A stretch of 59,250 bases of DNA from the NCBI RefSeq assembly GCF_012933385.1, contig NZ_JABBPN010000022.1, positions 1 to 59,250 on the forward strand. Reading direction: 5' to 3'. Below, piece after piece: positions 14,764 to 24,000 of the stretch (its first letter is position 1; every line of letters starts with the position of its first letter). Origin of the DNA: Paenibacillus lemnae (GTDB lineage Bacteria; Bacillota; Bacilli; Paenibacillales; Paenibacillaceae). The notes under the pieces are model-generated. The model saw nothing but the letters and a program-made list of their open reading frames with translations. It ran no database searches and was not told the origin of the DNA. A program made the position numbers and the translations under genes.

Positions 14764-15621
14764 GTGTTGAAAATATACGAAAAAGCTCCAGCCAAAATTA
14801 ATCTGATGCTGGACGTACTGCATAAAAGACCGGACGGATTCCACGAGGTGGAGATGGTCATGACGATGATTGATCTGGCTGACAGGCTGGAGATGTCGGA
14901 TCAGCCGCGGGATACGATCATGATTACAAGCCAGGCGGGCTATATACCGCTGGATGAGAAAAATCTTGCCTTTCAGGCCGCCAAGCTGGTCAAGGACCGG
15001 TACGGGGTGCGTAAAGGCGTGCATATCCACCTGGATAAAAAAATACCGGTCGCTGCCGGCCTTGCGGGCGGCAGCAGCGACGCTGCGGCCACCCTGCGCG
15101 GCCTGAACCGTTTATGGGGCCTCAATATGCCGCTTGAGGAAATGCTGTCCTTTGGGGCTGAGCTCGGCTCGGATGTGCCGTTCTGCATTACAGGCGGCAC
15201 CGCGCTCGCAACAGGGCGGGGGGAAGTGCTGACAGAGATCCCCGATCCTCCCCAGTGTTGGGTTCTGGTGGCCAAGCCGCCGATTAATGTATCCACAGGC
15301 GAAGTGTACGGGAAGCTGCGAAGTGAACACATTGCATCCCATCCCTCGTCTAAAAATATGGTTGCAGCGCTTCAGGCAGGGAGCTTTACCGAAATGTGCA
15401 ATAACCTGGGCAATGTGCTGGAAGAGGTTACGCTGAAGCTGCACCCGGAGGTACAGCAGCTGAAAAATGCAATGCTGAGACTGGGAGCGGATGGAGCACT
15501 CATGTCCGGCAGCGGCCCTACGGTTTTCGGGCTTGTGTCCAAGGAGTCCAAGGTGGCCCGCATTTATAACGGTTTGCGTGGTTTTTGCAAAGAGGTGTAC
15601 GCCGTCAGGCTGCTCACATAA
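14764..15621 (+). CDS. ispE: 4-diphosphocytidyl-2-C-methyl-D-erythritol kinase
   Basis: ATP-dependent kinase of the MEP pathway to isoprenoid precursors. The 285-residue GHMP kinase starts with GTG 14764 (or TTG 14767) after AAGGACAGGTGA. YEKAPAKINLMLDVL opens the protein, and the GHMP glycine-rich loop PVAAGLAGGSSDAAATLRG is near residue 97. DGALMSGSGPTVFGLV is the C-terminal GHMP motif. It is followed by purR, as in B. subtilis, with 97 bases between. Confidence 0.97.
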   Translation: MLKIYEKAPAKINLMLDVLHKRPDGFHEVEMVMTMIDLADRLEMSDQPRDTIMITSQAGYIPLDEKNLAFQAAKLVKDRYGVRKGVHIHLDKKIPVAAGLAGGSSDAAATLRGLNRLWGLNMPLEEMLSFGAELGSDVPFCITGGTALATGRGEVLTEIPDPPQCWVLVAKPPINVSTGEVYGKLRSEHIASHPSSKNMVAALQAGSFTEMCNNLGNVLEEVTLKLHPEVQQLKNAMLRLGADGALMSGSGPTVFGLVSKESKVARIYNGLRGFCKEVYAVRLLT

Positions 15622-15718
15622 GTACGGCTCCAGCAGGTTCGTTACATAGGTCCTTGTAGAAAGACGTACGAAAGTGTTATATTGACTGTATAATATTCGG
15701 ATTTAGTGAGGAACCTAC

Positions 15719-16546
15719 GTGAAAAAATTAAAACGAAGTGAACGACTGGTTGATATGACCCAGTACTTATTGTCCAAGCCGCACACTCTGATTCCACTGA
15801 CCACCTTTGCAGAACGCTATGGGGCAGCGAAATCATCGATCAGTGAGGATCTGGCCATCATCAAAGATGTGTTCGAGGATGAAGGATTGGGTGAACTGCA
15901 GACATTGGCAGGTGCAGCCGGAGGCGTACGGTATACACCGAAGCTGAGTCATGAGCGCGCCCTTGCTTTTGTCCAGGAGCTGTGCGGGAAGCTCCAGCAG
16001 TCTGACCGGATTCTTCCGGGCGGATACCTCTATATGTCCGACTTGCTGGGCCAGCCTTCCTTGATGAATGAAGCGGGCAAGCTGATTGCAACGGCCTATG
16101 CAGATCGTGAGATTGATGTCGTGATGACCGTTGAAACCAAAGGGATACCTCTTGCTTATGCGACGGCCGCCCAGCTTAATCTTCCGGTAGTCCTGGTTCG
16201 CAGGGATCATCAAGTGACAGAAGGGTCAGCCGTAAGTATCAATTACGTCTCAGGCTCCCATAAGAGCATACATACGATGTCGCTCTCCCGGCGGGCACTG
16301 CGGGAAAGGTCGCGTGTGCTCATTGTAGACGATTTTATGAAAGCAGGCGGTACCATCCAAGGCATGGTTGATCTGCTGGCAGAGTTTAATGCTGAGGTTG
16401 CCGGAGTAGGCGTATTGGTGGAATCCGGTGCTGTGGGATCTCAGGAGAGACTCCTGCAGGATTATGTATCACTGGCCTGTTTGACAGATGTAGATCCGAG
16501 AACCAAAATGATTACAGTGCAGCGCGGCAATTATTTTAAAGAGTAA
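15719..16546 (+). CDS. purR: Purine operon repressor PurR
   Basis: PRPP-responsive repressor of purine genes in Bacilli. The 275-residue protein, starting with GTG after GTGAGGA, has an N-terminal winged helix (RSERLVDMTQYLLSKPHTLI, then SSISEDLAIIKDVFE) and a phosphoribosyltransferase-like C-terminal domain with the PRPP loop LIVDDFMKAGGTIQGMVDL near residue 199. A TATAAT (15689-15694) lies upstream without a good -35. CGAA (15669-15672) and TTCG (15696-15699) could be halves of a PurBox pair for autoregulation, a tentative reading. yabJ (RidA family), which follows purR in B. subtilis, is absent. Confidence 0.96.
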   Translation: MKKLKRSERLVDMTQYLLSKPHTLIPLTTFAERYGAAKSSISEDLAIIKDVFEDEGLGELQTLAGAAGGVRYTPKLSHERALAFVQELCGKLQQSDRILPGGYLYMSDLLGQPSLMNEAGKLIATAYADREIDVVMTVETKGIPLAYATAAQLNLPVVLVRRDHQVTEGSAVSINYVSGSHKSIHTMSLSRRALRERSRVLIVDDFMKAGGTIQGMVDLLAEFNAEVAGVGVLVESGAVGSQERLLQDYVSLACLTDVDPRTKMITVQRGNYFKE

Positions 16547-16559
16547 CCTGGGCAATTTT

Positions 16560-16607
16560 TGTCGATAAAATAGCGTTTTCAAACGAATAGGCACGAAGTC
16601 TGTCGAA
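16560..16607 (+). promoter_or_regulatory. Spo0A-like boxes upstream of spoVG
   Basis: TGTCGAA at 16601-16607 is a perfect 0A box; TGTCGAT at 16560-16566 differs by one base. They lie about 60 and 100 bases before the sigma-H promoter. Binding is inferred only. Confidence 0.4.
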
Positions 16608-16662
16608 AATATCACTTTCTAAAAAAAATTCCTGATTTTAGGACATTTTTATTCCAGGAAAA

Positions 16663-16690
16663 GAAGGAATTCGTATTTGCTGTGTGGAAT
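16663..16690 (+). promoter_or_regulatory. Sigma-H promoter of spoVG
   Basis: GAAGGAATT (16663-16671) fits the sigma-H -35 RNAGGAWWW at every position. GTGGAAT (16684-16690) fits the -10 RNNGAAT. They are 12 bases apart. spoVG is the classic sigma-H gene in B. subtilis. Confidence 0.85.
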
Positions 16691-16731
16691 TATACACCAA
16701 GTCTCTGATGGAAAAAGGTGGTGAACACACA

Positions 16732-17016
16732 ATGCAAATTACGGATGTCAGACTCCGCCGCGTTAACTCTGAGGGGAGAATGAAAGCAATCGCATCCATT
16801 ACCATCGATAATGAGTTTGTCGTTCACGACATTCGAGTCATCGACGGGAATAACGGTATGTTCGTTGCGATGCCGAGCAAGCGGACTCCAGATGGAGAAT
16901 TCCGCGACATCGCTCATCCGATTTCCTCGGGTACCCGCGAGAAGATTCAGTCCGCTGTATTGGCTGAGTACGAGCGTGCAGCCACCGAAGAGGAAGTTAT
17001 CGAGGAAGGCGCTTAA
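16732..17016 (+). CDS. spoVG: SpoVG, regulator / RNA-binding protein
   Basis: SpoVG is needed for spore cortex and affects septation; in Listeria and Staphylococcus it binds nucleic acid and modulates virulence and metabolism. The 94-residue product starts MQITDVRLRRVNSEGRMKAI and contains NNGMFVAMPSKRTPDGEFRD, the family core. The ATG at 16732 follows AAGGTGG; the longer open frame from 16684 would overlap the -10 element and is rejected. It has its own sigma-H promoter and strong terminator. Confidence 0.96.
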   Translation: MQITDVRLRRVNSEGRMKAIASITIDNEFVVHDIRVIDGNNGMFVAMPSKRTPDGEFRDIAHPISSGTREKIQSAVLAEYERAATEEEVIEEGA

Positions 17017-17037
17017 GTTTACTATTGGGGTTCGAGG

Positions 17038-17076
17038 AAAAGAGAGCCATACCCATGGCTCTCTTTTCTTTTTTTC
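17038..17076 (+). terminator. Intrinsic terminator after spoVG
   Basis: A perfect 13-bp stem AAAAGAGAGCCAT/ATGGCTCTCTTTT with a 4-base loop, followed by C and seven T. Confidence 0.95.
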
Positions 17077-17125
17077 TAGAATGATATATATTCAGTAGTG
17101 AGTTCAAGAGGAGGAGGCAGGACCC

Positions 17126-18535
17126 TTGAAAAGATTAGCGATCGTCTTAGCCGCTGGGCAGGGCAAACGAATGAAATCCAAATTATATAAAGTGCTGCAC
17201 CCCGTCTGCGGGAAACCGATGGTGGGTCATGTGCTGCATACGGTTGAACAAGTGAAATCAGAACGTACCGTGGTCGTTGTTGGACACGGAGCTGAAGCTG
17301 TACAATCCTATCTGGGTGACTCAGCAGAGTATGTACTGCAGGAACAGCAGCTTGGAACTGGTCATGCCGTAAAGCAGGCGAAAGAGCTGCTCGGGCAGGA
17401 ACAGGGGTCCACGATTGTAATCTGTGGAGATACACCTCTCGTAACAGCAGAAACGCTGGAGGGTTTGCTGGAGCTGCACGAAAGCAATCAGGCTGCAGCT
17501 ACCATTCTGACGGCTGATATGGACAATCCTGCAGGCTATGGACGCGTGATTCGGGGAGACAAAGGCGCTGTGCTGCGCATTGTGGAGCAGAAGGACTGCA
17601 GTCCCGAAGAAGATGCGGTATGCGAAATTAATACAGGAACTTATTGTTTTGACAATGCAAAGCTGTTTGAGGCGTTGGAGAATGTAACCAATCAGAACGC
17701 ACAGCAGGAATATTATCTGACCGATGTCATTGGCATTATGAAACAGGCCGGGGATAAGGTGCTGGCTTACCAAACCGCCGATGAAGCAGAATCGATTGGC
17801 GTAAATGACCGGTTTGCTCTTTCAGAAGCGGAAGACCATATGCGTAAGCGAATCGCAAAACGTCATATGCTGAATGGCGTAACCGTGATCGACCCTTCAT
17901 CCACCTACATCGGTGCTGATGTGACCGTGGGAAGCGACACCACCCTGTACCCGGGCACCGTGCTGAAAGGCACGACTGTGATCGGCAGTGATTGTGTAAT
18001 CGGCCCCAACAGTGAAATTGAAGATTCGACTTTGGCGGATGGGGTAATGGTGAAATATTCGGTGCTGTCCCAAGCATCTGTAGGTTCCGGTACATCCGTA
18101 GGGCCGTATGCATATCTTCGGCCAGGATCCAAGCTGGGAGAGAACGTGAAGGTCGGCGATTTCGTGGAAGTGAAGAATGCCACGATTGATGACGGCTCTA
18201 AAGTATCTCATCTGAGCTATATTGGTGACGCCAAAGTAGGCAAGAATGTGAATGTCGGCTGCGGCGCGATTACAGTCAACTACGATGGTTATAATAAATC
18301 GATGACCGAAATTGAAGATGATGCCTTCATCGGAAGCAATGTGAACCTGGTTGCACCGGTGAAAGTGGGCAAAGGCGCATTTGTTGTTGCCGGATCCACG
18401 ATTACTCATTCCGTAGCGGAAAATGATCTGGCCATTGCCAGAGTTCGGCAGGAGAATAAGCCGGGTTATGCCGAGAAAATCCGCTCCCGCGCTCAGGCGA
18501 AAAAGAACAATTCATCATCGTCCAAGCCGCAGTGA
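17126..18535 (+). CDS. glmU: Bifunctional GlmU: GlcN-1-P acetyltransferase / GlcNAc-1-P uridylyltransferase
   Basis: Makes UDP-GlcNAc, the precursor of peptidoglycan and teichoic acids, in two steps. The 469-residue protein starts with TTG 17126 behind GAGGAGGAGG. The N-terminal nucleotidyltransferase has LAAGQGKRMKSKLYKVLHPV with the LxxGxGTxM-type loop and later QEYYLTDVIGIM. From about residue 250 a left-handed beta-helix of hexapeptide repeats carries the acetyltransferase site (YLRPGSKLGENVKVGDFVEV, then NYDGYNKSMTEIEDDAFIGS). prs follows after 44 bases, so both are probably co-transcribed. Confidence 0.97.
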   Translation: MKRLAIVLAAGQGKRMKSKLYKVLHPVCGKPMVGHVLHTVEQVKSERTVVVVGHGAEAVQSYLGDSAEYVLQEQQLGTGHAVKQAKELLGQEQGSTIVICGDTPLVTAETLEGLLELHESNQAAATILTADMDNPAGYGRVIRGDKGAVLRIVEQKDCSPEEDAVCEINTGTYCFDNAKLFEALENVTNQNAQQEYYLTDVIGIMKQAGDKVLAYQTADEAESIGVNDRFALSEAEDHMRKRIAKRHMLNGVTVIDPSSTYIGADVTVGSDTTLYPGTVLKGTTVIGSDCVIGPNSEIEDSTLADGVMVKYSVLSQASVGSGTSVGPYAYLRPGSKLGENVKVGDFVEVKNATIDDGSKVSHLSYIGDAKVGKNVNVGCGAITVNYDGYNKSMTEIEDDAFIGSNVNLVAPVKVGKGAFVVAGSTITHSVAENDLAIARVRQENKPGYAEKIRSRAQAKKNNSSSSKPQ

Positions 18536-18579
18536 TCGGCAGCAGCACACATTGAACCAGCACGGAGGGTTTTTATTCT

Positions 18580-19533
18580 ATGACTTATCTTGATTCCAAA
18601 TTAAAAATTTTCACTTGTAACTCCAATCCCAAGCTGGCTCAACAGATTGCCGATTATATCGGTATTCCGATGGGTGAATCCCTGACAACCAGCTTCAGTG
18701 ACGGCGAAATTCAAGTCAAGCTCTCCGAAAGTGTCCGCGGCTGCCATGTATATATCGTGCAGTCCACCTGCGGACCGGTCAACGACAACTTGATGGAACT
18801 GCTCGTCATGGTAGATGCATTGAAACGGGCATCTGCCAAAAGCATTAATGTTGTGATCCCTTATTACGGGTATGCACGACAGGATCGCAAGGCACGTTCC
18901 CGTGATCCGATTACAGCCAAGCTTGTGGCGAACCTCATTGAGAAAGCCGGAGCACACCGCGTAATCACGATGGACCTTCATGCCATGCAGATCCAGGGAT
19001 TTTTTGATATCCCGGTCGATCATCTGCTGGGCGTTCCGATTATTGCCCAGTACTTCCGTTCCAAACAAATCGAGAACCCGGTGGTGGTATCCCCGGATCA
19101 CGGCGGCGTGGTTCGCGCCCGCAAACTGGCAGATTTCCTCAATGCACCGCTGGCGATTATCGATAAGCGCCGTCCGGAGCCGAATGTCAGTGAAGTCATG
19201 AATATTATCGGTAACATTGAAGGCAAAACGGCCATCCTGATTGATGATATTATTGATACAGCTGGCACGATTGTTCTGGGTGCCAACGCTTTGATGGAAG
19301 GCGGCGTCAAGGAAGTGTACGCATGCTGTACACATCCGGTCCTGTCGGGACCCGCTATGGAGCGGCTGGAAAATTCGCCGCTTAAAGAAGTGATCGTCAC
19401 AGATACCATTCCGATCGCTCATCCCAATCCAAGCAGCAAGCTGACCGTATTGTCTGTAGCTCCATTAATGGGCGAAGCCATCATTCGCGTACATGAAGAG
19501 CTGTCGATCAGCAAATTGTTCGAAATCGAATAA
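18580..19533 (+). CDS. prs: Ribose-phosphate pyrophosphokinase
   Basis: Makes PRPP from ribose-5-phosphate and ATP for nucleotide, His, Trp and NAD synthesis. The 317-residue protein contains SFSDGEIQVKLSESVRG, the class I Prs signature DLHAMQIQGFFDIPVDHL near residue 132, and the PRPP loop LIDDIIDTAGTIVLGANAL near 219. The product serves purR (as its ligand), hpt and nadC in this same window. B. subtilis has ctc (ribosomal L25 family) next; it is missing here. Confidence 0.98.
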   Translation: MTYLDSKLKIFTCNSNPKLAQQIADYIGIPMGESLTTSFSDGEIQVKLSESVRGCHVYIVQSTCGPVNDNLMELLVMVDALKRASAKSINVVIPYYGYARQDRKARSRDPITAKLVANLIEKAGAHRVITMDLHAMQIQGFFDIPVDHLLGVPIIAQYFRSKQIENPVVVSPDHGGVVRARKLADFLNAPLAIIDKRRPEPNVSEVMNIIGNIEGKTAILIDDIIDTAGTIVLGANALMEGGVKEVYACCTHPVLSGPAMERLENSPLKEVIVTDTIPIAHPNPSSKLTVLSVAPLMGEAIIRVHEELSISKLFEIE

Positions 19534-19545
19534 TAACAAGCCGTG

Positions 19546-19577
19546 GGGTTACATTTCCAGTCCGGGAAATGTAACCC
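19546..19577. terminator. Perfect 13-bp hairpin after prs
   Basis: GGGTTACATTTCC (19546-19558) and GGAAATGTAACCC (19565-19577) pair without mismatch around a 6-base loop. It is followed by TTGTCGG rather than a T-run, so it may protect the prs mRNA 3' end or terminate imperfectly. Confidence 0.6.
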
Positions 19578-19652
19578 TTGTCGGCTATATAGCGATATCT
19601 TATTGAATGAATCCTCGCACGAGGAAACGCTTTCATATTATGCGGGAGCGGG

Positions 19653-19853
19653 TTAGTACCCGGGCCTCGAGATAAAGGTATACGAATTGCGGTTAAATAG
19701 CATGCCTTCGATCTCAACGAATTGCGGTTCAACGGCCGTAATGCAGCCCAGACTGATGTGTATCCCCTGCTCGTACACTTGTACCGGAATTTCATGCTTC
19801 ATGTGATATTGAAAATGACTGTGGTGCGTTAACATCTGTTTGTCGTTATTCAA
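19653..19853 (-). CDS. Small protein of unknown function, opposite strand
   Basis: A 66-codon frame on the minus strand between prs and pth, where B. subtilis has ctc. It starts with TTG behind AGAAGGTGGA, a strong ribosome site at good spacing. The product includes VQVYEQGIHISLGCITAVEP and ends with FNRNSYTFISRPGY. It reads like a compact soluble beta-rich protein and has no signal peptide or membrane segment. The strong ribosome site and the lack of any overlapping + strand gene make it likely real. I do not recognise the family. It is one of only three minus-strand genes in the window. Confidence 0.65.
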   Translation of the reverse strand: MNNDKQMLTHHSHFQYHMKHEIPVQVYEQGIHISLGCITAVEPQFVEIEGMLFNRNSYTFISRPGY

Positions 19854-19991
19854 TGGCGCTCCACCTTCTTATGTAAGGTTCGATGACTTTATTATGTCTT
19901 TGTTCATATTGTACTCAGAATACGTTCAAGAAGAAAGCGAAAATCCAGCAGATTCTGCATTCAGCACTATGGAAGAAAGGAATAATCTATT

Positions 19992-20552
19992 ATGAAATGG
20001 ATTGTCGGCCTTGGTAACCCGGGCCCAGCTTATGAAAAAACCCGCCATAACGTCGGATTTATGGCACTGGACGAACTTGCTTCCCGTCATGGTATGACAT
20101 TCAACCAGAATAAATTCAAATCTGTCGTAGCTGAGGGACTGATTAACGGCACGAAGACGATACTGATCAAACCGATGACCTTTATGAATTTGTCCGGTGA
20201 AGCCGTCCGCGCCTATATGGATTATTATAAAGCGGAACTTTCGGACATGATCGTCGTCTATGATGACCTGGATACGGCGGTTGGCCGGATTCGGCTGCGT
20301 TATCAGGGAAGTGCCGGCGGACACAACGGAATCAAATCTATCATTCAGCACACGGGAACACAGACGTTTAACCGGGTGCGGATGGGTATCTCCAGGCCAG
20401 AACCGGGGTACGCCGTGGTGGATTACGTACTAGGAGCGTTCCCGAAGAAAGAGAAGGAGCTGCTTGGCCAAATGATTCAGTCGACCTGTGATTCGCTGGA
20501 GTACAGCCTGGATCATACGTTCGAACAGACGATGCAGAAATTTAATGGTTGA
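19992..20552 (+). CDS. pth: Peptidyl-tRNA hydrolase
   Basis: Releases tRNA from prematurely dropped peptidyl-tRNA; called spoVC in B. subtilis. The 186-residue product starts MKWIVGLGNPGPAYEKTRHN with the catalytic His at position 19. MTFMNLSGEAV, VYDDLDTAVGRIRLR (the active-site Asp) and GSAGGHNGIKSII are all present. Upstream prs is separated by the small minus-strand gene, so pth probably has its own promoter, which I could not fix. fin follows. Confidence 0.97.
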   Translation: MKWIVGLGNPGPAYEKTRHNVGFMALDELASRHGMTFNQNKFKSVVAEGLINGTKTILIKPMTFMNLSGEAVRAYMDYYKAELSDMIVVYDDLDTAVGRIRLRYQGSAGGHNGIKSIIQHTGTQTFNRVRMGISRPEPGYAVVDYVLGAFPKKEKELLGQMIQSTCDSLEYSLDHTFEQTMQKFNG

Positions 20553-20603
20553 TGACATGGTGATAACCAAGCGGTCCACAGCTGTCTGAAAGTGTCCCGA
20601 AAC

Positions 20604-20613
20604 GGGCATACTG
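20604..20613 (+). promoter_or_regulatory. Possible sigma-F/G -10 element before fin
   Basis: GGGCATACTG fits the forespore -10 pattern GGNNANANTN. The -35 region 15 bases upstream (GTCTG) is a poor match. fin is sigma-F controlled in B. subtilis. Confidence 0.35.
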
Positions 20614-20643
20614 GGGGTATAAACGACCCTCAGGAGGCATAAG

Positions 20644-20874
20644 ATGGCGATAAACTATATCTGCAGGCACTGTCGTTCCCATCAGGGAGTTATTGATTCG
20701 ATAGGGATATCTGAAGCGCGTCTCGGTTTTGACGCCTTGACCCCCGAGGAACGCAGGGATATAATAGCGTATGATTTTAACGGAGAGGTTACGGTGAAGG
20801 TAACCTGTGAGCACTGCCGGGAGGCACTGGAAGCCCATCCCGAGCTGAGTCTGCTTGCCAGCCCGCTTCAGTAA
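20644..20874 (+). CDS. fin: Anti-sigma-F factor Fin (YabK)
   Basis: Fin shuts off sigma-F in the forespore and allows the switch to sigma-G. The 76-residue product has two zinc-type pairs, YICRHCRSHQG near the N-terminus and VTCEHCREALEAHPE near the C-terminus. It also contains RLGFDALTPEERRDIIAYDF, diagnostic for the family. It lies between pth and mfd as in B. subtilis. AGGAGGC precedes the ATG. Confidence 0.94.
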   Translation: MAINYICRHCRSHQGVIDSIGISEARLGFDALTPEERRDIIAYDFNGEVTVKVTCEHCREALEAHPELSLLASPLQ

Positions 20875-20939
20875 GAGCGAGCCGGCGCGTTAAAACCTTG
20901 ACCCATGACCGTCCGGAATTCCAAAAAAGGAAGACCGAC

Positions 20940-20972
20940 CAGAGCCTTGGCAGTTTGCTGAGGCTTCTTTTC
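20940..20972 (+). terminator. Probable terminator between fin and mfd
   Basis: AGAGCCT and AGGCTTCT flank an inner GCAG/CTGC-like pairing, followed by TTTTC. Confidence 0.5.
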
Positions 20973-21026
20973 GATTACAAATGACCATAAGTATCTATTT
21001 CGTTTGCATAAAGAGAGGTGCCACTT

Positions 21027-24000
21027 TTGTTACAAGCACTTATTGATGTTTTTTCGGAGGATACGGATTTTAAATCCATTACTGCTGCACTGACAGCCGG
21101 AATGAAGGAACAGATGATTTCAGGGCTGGCCGGTTCCTCCCGGCAGGTCATGATTGCGGGTATCATGCAGCAGCAGGAGCGGCCGATGCTGGTCGTCACC
21201 CACAACATGTTCTCGGCCCAAAAAATAGCGGATGATCTTCAGGAGATTTTGTCTCCGGATCAAGTGCTGCTCTATCCGGCGAATGAGCTTGTGGCGGCCG
21301 AATCGGCCGTATCCAGCCCGGAGACCCTCGCCCAGCGGATTGATGTGCTTCACCGCTGTGCCCGCGGTTTCCGGGGCATTGTCGTGGCTCCACTTTCAGG
21401 TGTGCGCCGGCTGCTGCCTGCGCCCGAGGTTATGGCCGATGCCCGGATGGTGCTGCACGACGGCGGAACACTGTCACTGGACTCCTTCTTAAACCGGATG
21501 ATTGAACTGGGCTACGAGCGTGTGGAACGGGTGGAATCCCGCGGCGAAATGAGCGTAAGAGGCGGAATTATCGACTTTTATCCTATGACAACAGATTATG
21601 CTTACCGGGTGGAGCTTTTTGATGAAGATATCGATTCCATTCGAACCTTCGATCCGGCAGATCAGCGCTCGATTGACAAGGTACGGGAGGTTACCATCAC
21701 ACCGTGCAAAGAGATCATAAGTGATAAAGAGCGGTTGAACCGCGCCGCAGACAGCATATTGAAAATGATGGACACCCAGCTGGAGCGGATGACGGACCGT
21801 CAGGCCAAGCAGCGTCTGCGGGAAGAACTCGGCCGGGAAGCCGAGATGATGCGGGAGCAGTTATACTTTCCTGAAATGTATAAGTATATTTCACTGCTGT
21901 ATCCGGAGAAGACCCATCTCTATGACTATATGGCGGAAGACACCATTCTGGTGCTGGATGAGCCGGGCCGCCTGCTGGAGACAGCCAGGCAGCTGGAGCG
22001 GGATGAGGCCGAGTGGAATCTGCACCTGATGCAGCACGGAAAGTCACTGCCGAATCTGCCGCTGTCACTAGATAACGATGAAGTGGTGTATCAGCAGCGG
22101 TATCAGAGCTTGCTGATCTCCGTCTTTCTGCGCCAGGTGCCGAGAATGCAGCCGCAAAACATCGTGAATTTCATCACCCGGGGCATGCAGGATTTCCACG
22201 GCCAGATGAACGTGCTGAAAGCCGAGATGGAACGCTGGAAGAAAACCGGCGTCCATGTCATGATGCTGGGCGGCGGGCGGGACCGCATGGACCGGATGAA
22301 GCGGGTGCTTCTGGATTACGGCATTGAAGAGCCGGTTATGCTGGAGGGCAGTCTGCAGAACGGCTTCGAGCTGCCGTCCGTGCATGCTGCGGTGATTACA
22401 GAAGCGGAAATGTTCTCCCAAAAACAGCGGAAAACAAGAAAGACATCGCGAAACATGGACAACGCCGAACGGATCAAAAGCTATACGGAGCTGAAGGTCG
22501 GCGACTATGTTGTGCATCAAAATCATGGAATAGGTAAATATATGGGAATCGGGACACTGGAGATCAACGGAATTCATAAGGACTACATGCATATTTTGTA
22601 TGCAGGCAGTGATAAGCTTTCCGTGCCGATCGAACAGATTGACCTGATTCAGAAATACGTCGGTTCCGAGGACAAGGAACCGAAAATCTACAAGCTGGGC
22701 GGCAATGAATGGACAAGAGTCAAGAATAAAGTCCGCTCTTCCGTACAGGATATTGCTGACGATCTCATCAAACTGTATGCAGAGCGCCAGTCGGCACCGG
22801 GATACGGATTTGAGAAGGATACGGCAGAGCAGCAGGAATTCGAGGACATCTTCCAGTATGATGAGACACCGGACCAGCTGCGGGCGATTACCGAGATTAA
22901 AAAAGACATGGAACAGAATCGTCCCATGGACCGCCTGCTGTGCGGTGATGTCGGTTACGGCAAGACCGAAGTGGCAGTCCGCGCCGCCTTTAAAGCGGCC
23001 ATTGAGGGCAAGCAGGTTGCAGTCCTCGTACCGACCACAATCCTGGCGCAGCAGCATTATGAGACGTTCCGGGAACGCTTCTCAACCTATCCGATTAACA
23101 TCCAGGTGTTGAGCCGCTTCCGCAGCCGCAAGGAACAGAATGAGACGATCAAGAAGGTGAAGCAGGGTACGGTAGACATCCTCATCGGAACACACCGTCT
23201 TCTGTCCCAGGATATCGTATTCAAGGATCTGGGCCTGCTGATCGTGGATGAGGAGCAGCGGTTTGGCGTAACACACAAGGAAAAGCTGAAACGTCTGAAA
23301 ACTAACGTGGACGTCCTTACACTTACCGCCACACCAATCCCTCGTACGCTGCATATGTCGATGCTGGGCGTAAGGGATTTGTCGGTTATCGAAACCCCGC
23401 CGGAGAACCGTTTTCCGGTACAGACCTATGTGGTCGAGCACAGCCAGACGCTGGTCCGGGAAGCAATCGAGCGGGAACTTGCTCGCGGCGGCCAGGTGTA
23501 TTACCTTTACAACCGCGTTCAGGGGATTCAGGAAATGGCAGCTCAAATATCCGAACTGGTGCCTGAAGCGAAGGTAGGTGTCGGACACGGACAGATGAGT
23601 GAAACGGAGCTTGAGAAGACCATTCTGGATTTTCTGGACGGCGAGCATGATGTGCTGGTCAGCACCAGCATTATCGAGACCGGTGTGGATATTCCGAATG
23701 TTAACACCCTGATCGTGCATGATGCGGATAAAATGGGCCTGTCCCAGCTGTATCAGCTTCGCGGACGGGTGGGGCGGTCGAACCGGATTGCCTATGCCTA
23801 TTTCACATACCAGCGGGATAAGGTGCTGACCGAGGTCGCAGAGAAGCGTCTGCAGTCCATCAAGGAATTTACAGAGCTGGGCTCCGGTTTCAAAATCGCG
23901 ATGCGTGACCTTTCCATCCGCGGAGCCGGTAATCTGCTGGGAGCGGAGCAGCATGGATTCATCGCATCCGTCGGATTTGATTTGTACTCTCAAATGCTTG

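Noticed and set aside
15665..15700. PurBox pair in front of purR
   Set aside because: CGAA and TTCG half-sites are present, but flanks and spacing do not match the PurBox consensus well enough to list as a feature.
22068..23057. A 329-codon minus-strand frame within mfd
   Set aside because: Antisense to the conserved RNA polymerase interaction and translocase regions of mfd; no recognisable domain.
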